Assembly (NCBI GenBank): GCA_018697195.1
Contig: CM031857.1
Span: 61,944,069 to 62,008,068, forward strand
DNA: 64,000 bases
Direction of reading: 5' to 3'
From: Certhia americana
Taxonomy: Eukaryota; Chordata; Aves; Passeriformes; Certhiidae
Of the stretch, positions 59,661-64,000 are shown piece by piece (the first letter of the stretch is position 1; each line of letters begins with the position of its first letter). The notes under the pieces are model-generated. The model did not search any database. It had not been told where the DNA came from and worked only from the letters and a program-made list of their open reading frames with translations. The translations under genes were made by a program, and so were the position numbers.

Positions 59661-62202
59661 ATGCTAAAATTATATATTGTGCTTCACCTTTCCCCATAAT
59701 CTTCATTATCTTGTTCATCGAGAAATTATGTGTATTGAGTGAACAAGTTAAAACCTCATTGTAAAACAAACTTGTAATCCTTGGACTGAAAGTAGAACAG
59801 GAAAGGAATAGCACACTTTGAGACCACAGATTACAGTTTCTAAATGCTACTCATAAAAGTCTGTCATGAAAACTGATGTTCTGGGTAATTTAAGGAATCT
59901 GATCATGCCACCTTTTTTTTTTTTCTTTTTTTTTTTTTTCTCTTGGTCAATAATTTCACGTTTTATTAATTTTAAGACTTCTTTTTATATTTTTAACAGT
60001 CATAAATGTCCTTCCAATTTATTTTTGAATTGCAGCAGTTCTTCCAGAAGTGTGTAAATAGGAGAATAATTTGCTAAGTCTAGTTGCCTTGGGGAAAAAA
60101 AAGAAAAAGAAGAAAAAAGATAATTTCTTAGAAAATTTTCAGTGGGATTTAGTAAACCTCGGTGTCATGCATTCTCATAAGAATGAAGAGATACTGGCAA
60201 GAAATATATGGAATAAGTTGATTTTGTTCACCTTTGCTTTTCATTGCATTTAAAACTGCCAGACTGACAAAAGAAAAATTCTTACCAAGTGACTGTTTTG
60301 CTAAGAGAAATACCAGATGAAAGTGGGAGCAGAATAAAAAGGGTTGAAGGGGGATTTTTCCCATTCTTCATACTGTCAATTGTTATTTCATTTTTTTATT
60401 TTCACAGCAGTCAGTGTCTCTGATATTGAAGTGAATAGTGATTAGAAGTGCTAAACAATTTGAGAAAGTGTACTTTGAAACTTCCATTCACAGAACGAGA
60501 AGAAACTTACAGAATTATCATGAGAAGAAATATCCTTGTGTTCTATTTCTGTTCTGTAGAATGTGCATGGATTTTCTGTACCAGAGATAAATATTCAGCC
60601 TGTGAAGTCTGCTGCTACACATCTTCTATGCTGAAAATTAGGAGTTTATATTTTAAAAAATAAGACCTTAGTAATTCACAGGAGGTTTCCTGGCCCATGT
60701 CAAGTTTTGAACCTTCAAAGTAGAGTGAAGTCTAACAAAGAATAATAAAAAAATAATAATACTTCATCATGATACTTTATCTATATGATCACTGTAATTC
60801 AGTTTTAAGTATTGGTAACAATCCTTCATGACTGGCTGTAAAATGTTGTTTAATATATTGCATAAATATACTGTAATTAAATCTTAGCAATAATAGATTG
60901 CAATTAAATATTTTGTAATTTTCCTGAGAAATTAAAGATGTCCAATGCTTTTCTAATATTGGAAGTGTGGTTTATGGATCAGAATATCAGGAATTATACA
61001 ATAAATATATGTACCATAAAGACTTCAAAAATCTTCATAAACATGAATACACTTACTTTAATAACCTAGATCATGATCCCACAAAATATTTCCAGTGATT
61101 AAATTCAATGAAGCTTGAATTTATTTTCTGCTGCTCTCTATGGGATTGGTACATGCAAGAATAATACAAAAATGGCCTCAAATCTTCTTGAAATATTTTG
61201 AATTAATTAATACAATATCTTCAATACATTTAATGAAATCCTTAGGGATCTAAATGCTGTTTATTTTGGGACTATCAATGGGACCATAGATCAGATCAAA
61301 GAGATGCAGTCTCTGTCACAAGCTTTTTGATATGCTAGTTTCACAAAGCTAAATGCTGATCTGAATGCTGTCTGCCTCAGCTGGTCAAACAAAACTAATG
61401 GAAGAATATATTCATTAGCAATATTTTAGAAATTGCTGCTTAAATGACTTCGCTTGACACTACCAAATGGCAGACCTAAGTTAATGTGCATTTCTCTCAA
61501 GGAGCTGTCACAGGCCTCCACATGAAGCACACTGTATTAGAAATAGCAGGAAAAATAAATAAACCAAACAAAACAACTCTTTCCTATTCCCCCCAAAAAC
61601 ATACAAAATACTCCAAAACCCAACATCCATCCAGCCAAATATTTTTTTTTAAATTAACCAAAGTTTTAAACACTATTAGAATGAACCCCACATGTTTTCC
61701 AATAAAAGAACAAATTAGATGCTAAAATGTAGTCAATGATTCCTTAATATATTTCTCTTCTCCAATAAACTGTAGGTTTTTAACTGCTGCAAGCAAATTC
61801 TATACTGCCTTCTAATACTAAGTTAGATGGAGTAATCAGAGGACCAAAGCCAGGAAAAAAGCACCAGCTGCTGCAGAAGGTGAGTGAGCAGCTAGTAATC
61901 ATATTAATGACATTACTAATTTATGTGGTTGATAGAATTTAGAATAGGAGTAAGGACTCATCTGTCATCATTGTATCATCCATCATAACTATGGCGTCTT
62001 AAGTAATGTGCAGGCTGTTAACAATTTTACTTTGTTTTGTTGCTATTCCACTTGATTTGGTTGGGGATTTTTTTTAAGACTCAGGAATATCAAACACTTC
62101 AGGGTGGCAAATAAAAATGTGGGTGTTTTTTACAGATACAGTAAGCAAAAATAAATTCACGTTATTTTTAAAAGCAGAAACCATAATAAAGCTATGTTAT
62201 TT

Positions 62203-62217
62203 CCCCCCCCCCCCCCC
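62203..62217. repeat. Poly-C tract (15 C)
   Basis: Fifteen C followed by GGCCCC. The minus strand is G-rich. Confidence 0.9.
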
Positions 62218-63218
62218 GGCCCCTTTAGCATGTAATTAATATTCTGTCCTTTGCATAGGTTCAGTTGAATAAAAAGTAGGCATGTTTCCAAAGTGGCATG
62301 CTGGAAGCTATTATCTTTGCAGTGAAAAATACCAGCCCAAATTTGCAGTTTCCCATTGTCTTGGTATAAGACAGGTTAAAAAGCAACACTCTAAAATGAG
62401 TTTCCTCCTTTGTTTTATTTAATCCCTTTCCAACAATAAGGAGAAAGGAAATACAAGCAGAACCTTGGCCTTCAGGAAAAACTGCCAGGACAGAGAGAGC
62501 TCCCTGGTCCTCTGTGCCCTGACTTTAAAAGGGACTCTGGCAATGCCCCTCAGATTCTGGTTCTGGACATGGAGCAACGTCTTAAAAAAGCAGTAACCTT
62601 TTTTTTCGGGGTGGCAGAGATAGATATGGAACAAATAACTCTTTGGGTTACCCGTGACAGCTACGAACTGTCAATACTATTTTCTCAAGTATCTTGAAGT
62701 CTGAAATTTCCTTAAACTCTTAATTATCTATTGGTAATGTCAGCATATTAGAGCTTTTGGGTTGTTTTTCCCTTATAAGGTAGATCAGTTAAGTAGTGTC
62801 AGCATTTTGTTCACGGATAATATGTTTAAGCAAATAGTTACTTTATTGAATATAGATGAACAGCTTGTTTGGCAGCTGTACAAGTTAAGTGGACAAAAGA
62901 GGTTTGTTTTCTGGGGTAAAGAAGGAACACAGTGAAGTGACACAGTGAATTCATTGATGACAACATGTGAAAAATAATAGATTTTATGCAATCTATTCTA
63001 CTGCAGTGAGAGGTGTGATTCTGTGTCATCACTGCTGCTTTCCATTAATGAGAAAAAGTGTCAAAATGGACTTTTGACACTATCATTCCTAAATTCATAA
63101 TACCATTTTTTCTCGATGAACAAATATTTTCTCCTTTGGATATGTTTTGCAGTCTAGGAACTCATTATACATTAGCCTTCACAGCTGAAAACAAGAATAT
63201 CTATGAGGAAAGAACACC

Positions 63219-63262
63219 TTTTTTTTTTTTTTTTTTTTTTTTTTTTGGTGTGTGTGTGTGGG
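63219..63262. repeat. Poly-T plus GT repeat
   Basis: Twenty-eight T followed by a run of GT units. Confidence 0.9.
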
Positions 63263-64000
63263 TTTTGTGAAGTTTGAGTTTGTGAAAGCAAAGTCTGGGA
63301 ATGTCTTTTGGCAGAGGAATCTTATGCCTGAGCACGATAGAACAAAATTCAGTAAGGAGGGTCATGAAAAAGCAAAGATCTGGGAAATCCCTCATCCAGT
63401 TTCTGGTGTAGCTGTAGCATCCAGTATCATTTTACTGTGACATAGCTTACTTATGGCTGGTATCACTCAGATTTTAGAAGAGAAGTTCAGAGTTCCATAC
63501 TTGAACCAAGTTTTGAGCCTTTCTTCCTATTTTATTTCAGTTCTTTGCTGAGGTAGGTTCACTCCATTTTTGTTTTGAATGGTGGGAAAAGGAGAAAAAA
63601 TCAACAAGGAAATTAAATTATAGTACTGTGTATTTCACAGGACATAGTTCAGGTGCTATGTTATCATCATTTAAGACTCTTTATCACCAGGTCTTACTAT
63701 TTTATCTTTCTTTGTGCATTGTAATTCTTCCACAACATGTTTTAAAAAAATGAAATTGTTATACTAGCTAAGACATTACAGAATGCTTTTAATTTTTGCA
63801 ACATTTTCTGCTTTTACTTCAAGAAATTAGGTCTGCAAAACGATGTTTCTGAGCTAGTCCTCTATGTCTGTCATTGAAGATGACTGTACAGGCTATAAAA
63901 TATCGGATTATCTCACTTTTACAGAGTAATGGAAAAAACTCCATAGACATGAAATCCAAGTGTCTGCTCCTGCAGCAAATGTTGTCACAAGAAATTTTTC

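Larger units (their letters stand above)
59661..64000. other. Unique AT-rich noncoding block after the gap
   Basis: No gene or interspersed repeat recognised. Contains a T-run with one C (59913-59939), a C15 run (62203-62217), and T28 followed by GT repeats (63219-63262). Confidence 0.65.

Noticed and set aside
1..64000. Search for CRISPR arrays, operons, phage or bacterial mobile elements.
   Set aside because: None fits. The base composition, CR1 LINEs, LTRs and microsatellites mark vertebrate nuclear DNA.

Overview
This is 64 kb of AT-rich vertebrate nuclear DNA with no recognisable protein-coding gene. A bird is the best fit. Four blocks match CR1, the main avian LINE, and two of them (near 16.99 and 57.33 kb) end in the CR1 3' terminus read in reverse. 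There are also five endogenous-retrovirus LTR loci, three of which have a layout I know from bird, especially songbird, genomes. I cannot name the species. One assembly gap of exactly 400 N lies at 59,261-59,660. The many open frames are short, AT-biased and mostly lack usable splice context. Their lengths are what chance gives in AT-rich DNA, so I list none as a CDS.

Layout. 1-9.5 kb: unique AT-rich DNA with homopolymers, a strong poly-G tract (5.42 kb) and a possible decayed coiled-coil exon (8.65 kb). 9.53-9.91 kb: a short solo LTR. 15.57-16.62 kb: a solo LTR of a different, longer family, followed by a CR1 3' end at 16.99-17.49 kb. 23.88-23.97 kb: a TTGG tetranucleotide array. 29.68-31.08 kb: a composite locus in which a plus-strand LTR interrupts a minus-strand LTR of the 15.57-kb family. 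35.73-38.52 kb: two plus-strand CR1 copies, the second missing most of its reverse transcriptase region. 40.6-40.8 kb: a G-rich degenerate repeat. 41.4-42.6 kb: repeat-free DNA rich in ATTA motifs. 47.1-48.57 kb: two LTRs in opposite orientations. 54.3-54.6 kb: a GC-rich islet. 55.33-56.01 kb: a possible two-exon gene remnant with in-phase splice sites and one in-frame stop. 57.33-57.66 kb: a CR1 3' end. The rest is unique AT-rich sequence with microsatellites.

Interpretation. The window is most simply intergenic desert or the inside of a very large intron. The retroelements are decayed and appear to be solo LTRs or truncated LINEs; I saw no retroviral gag, pol or env reading frame. The observations most worth checking are the two candidate coding remnants (8.65 and 55.3-56.0 kb), the nested LTR composite, and a perfect 16-bp inverted repeat at 34.05 kb. 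Several acceptor-plus-open-frame coincidences occur by chance in this window, so the coding remnants are leads, not calls.
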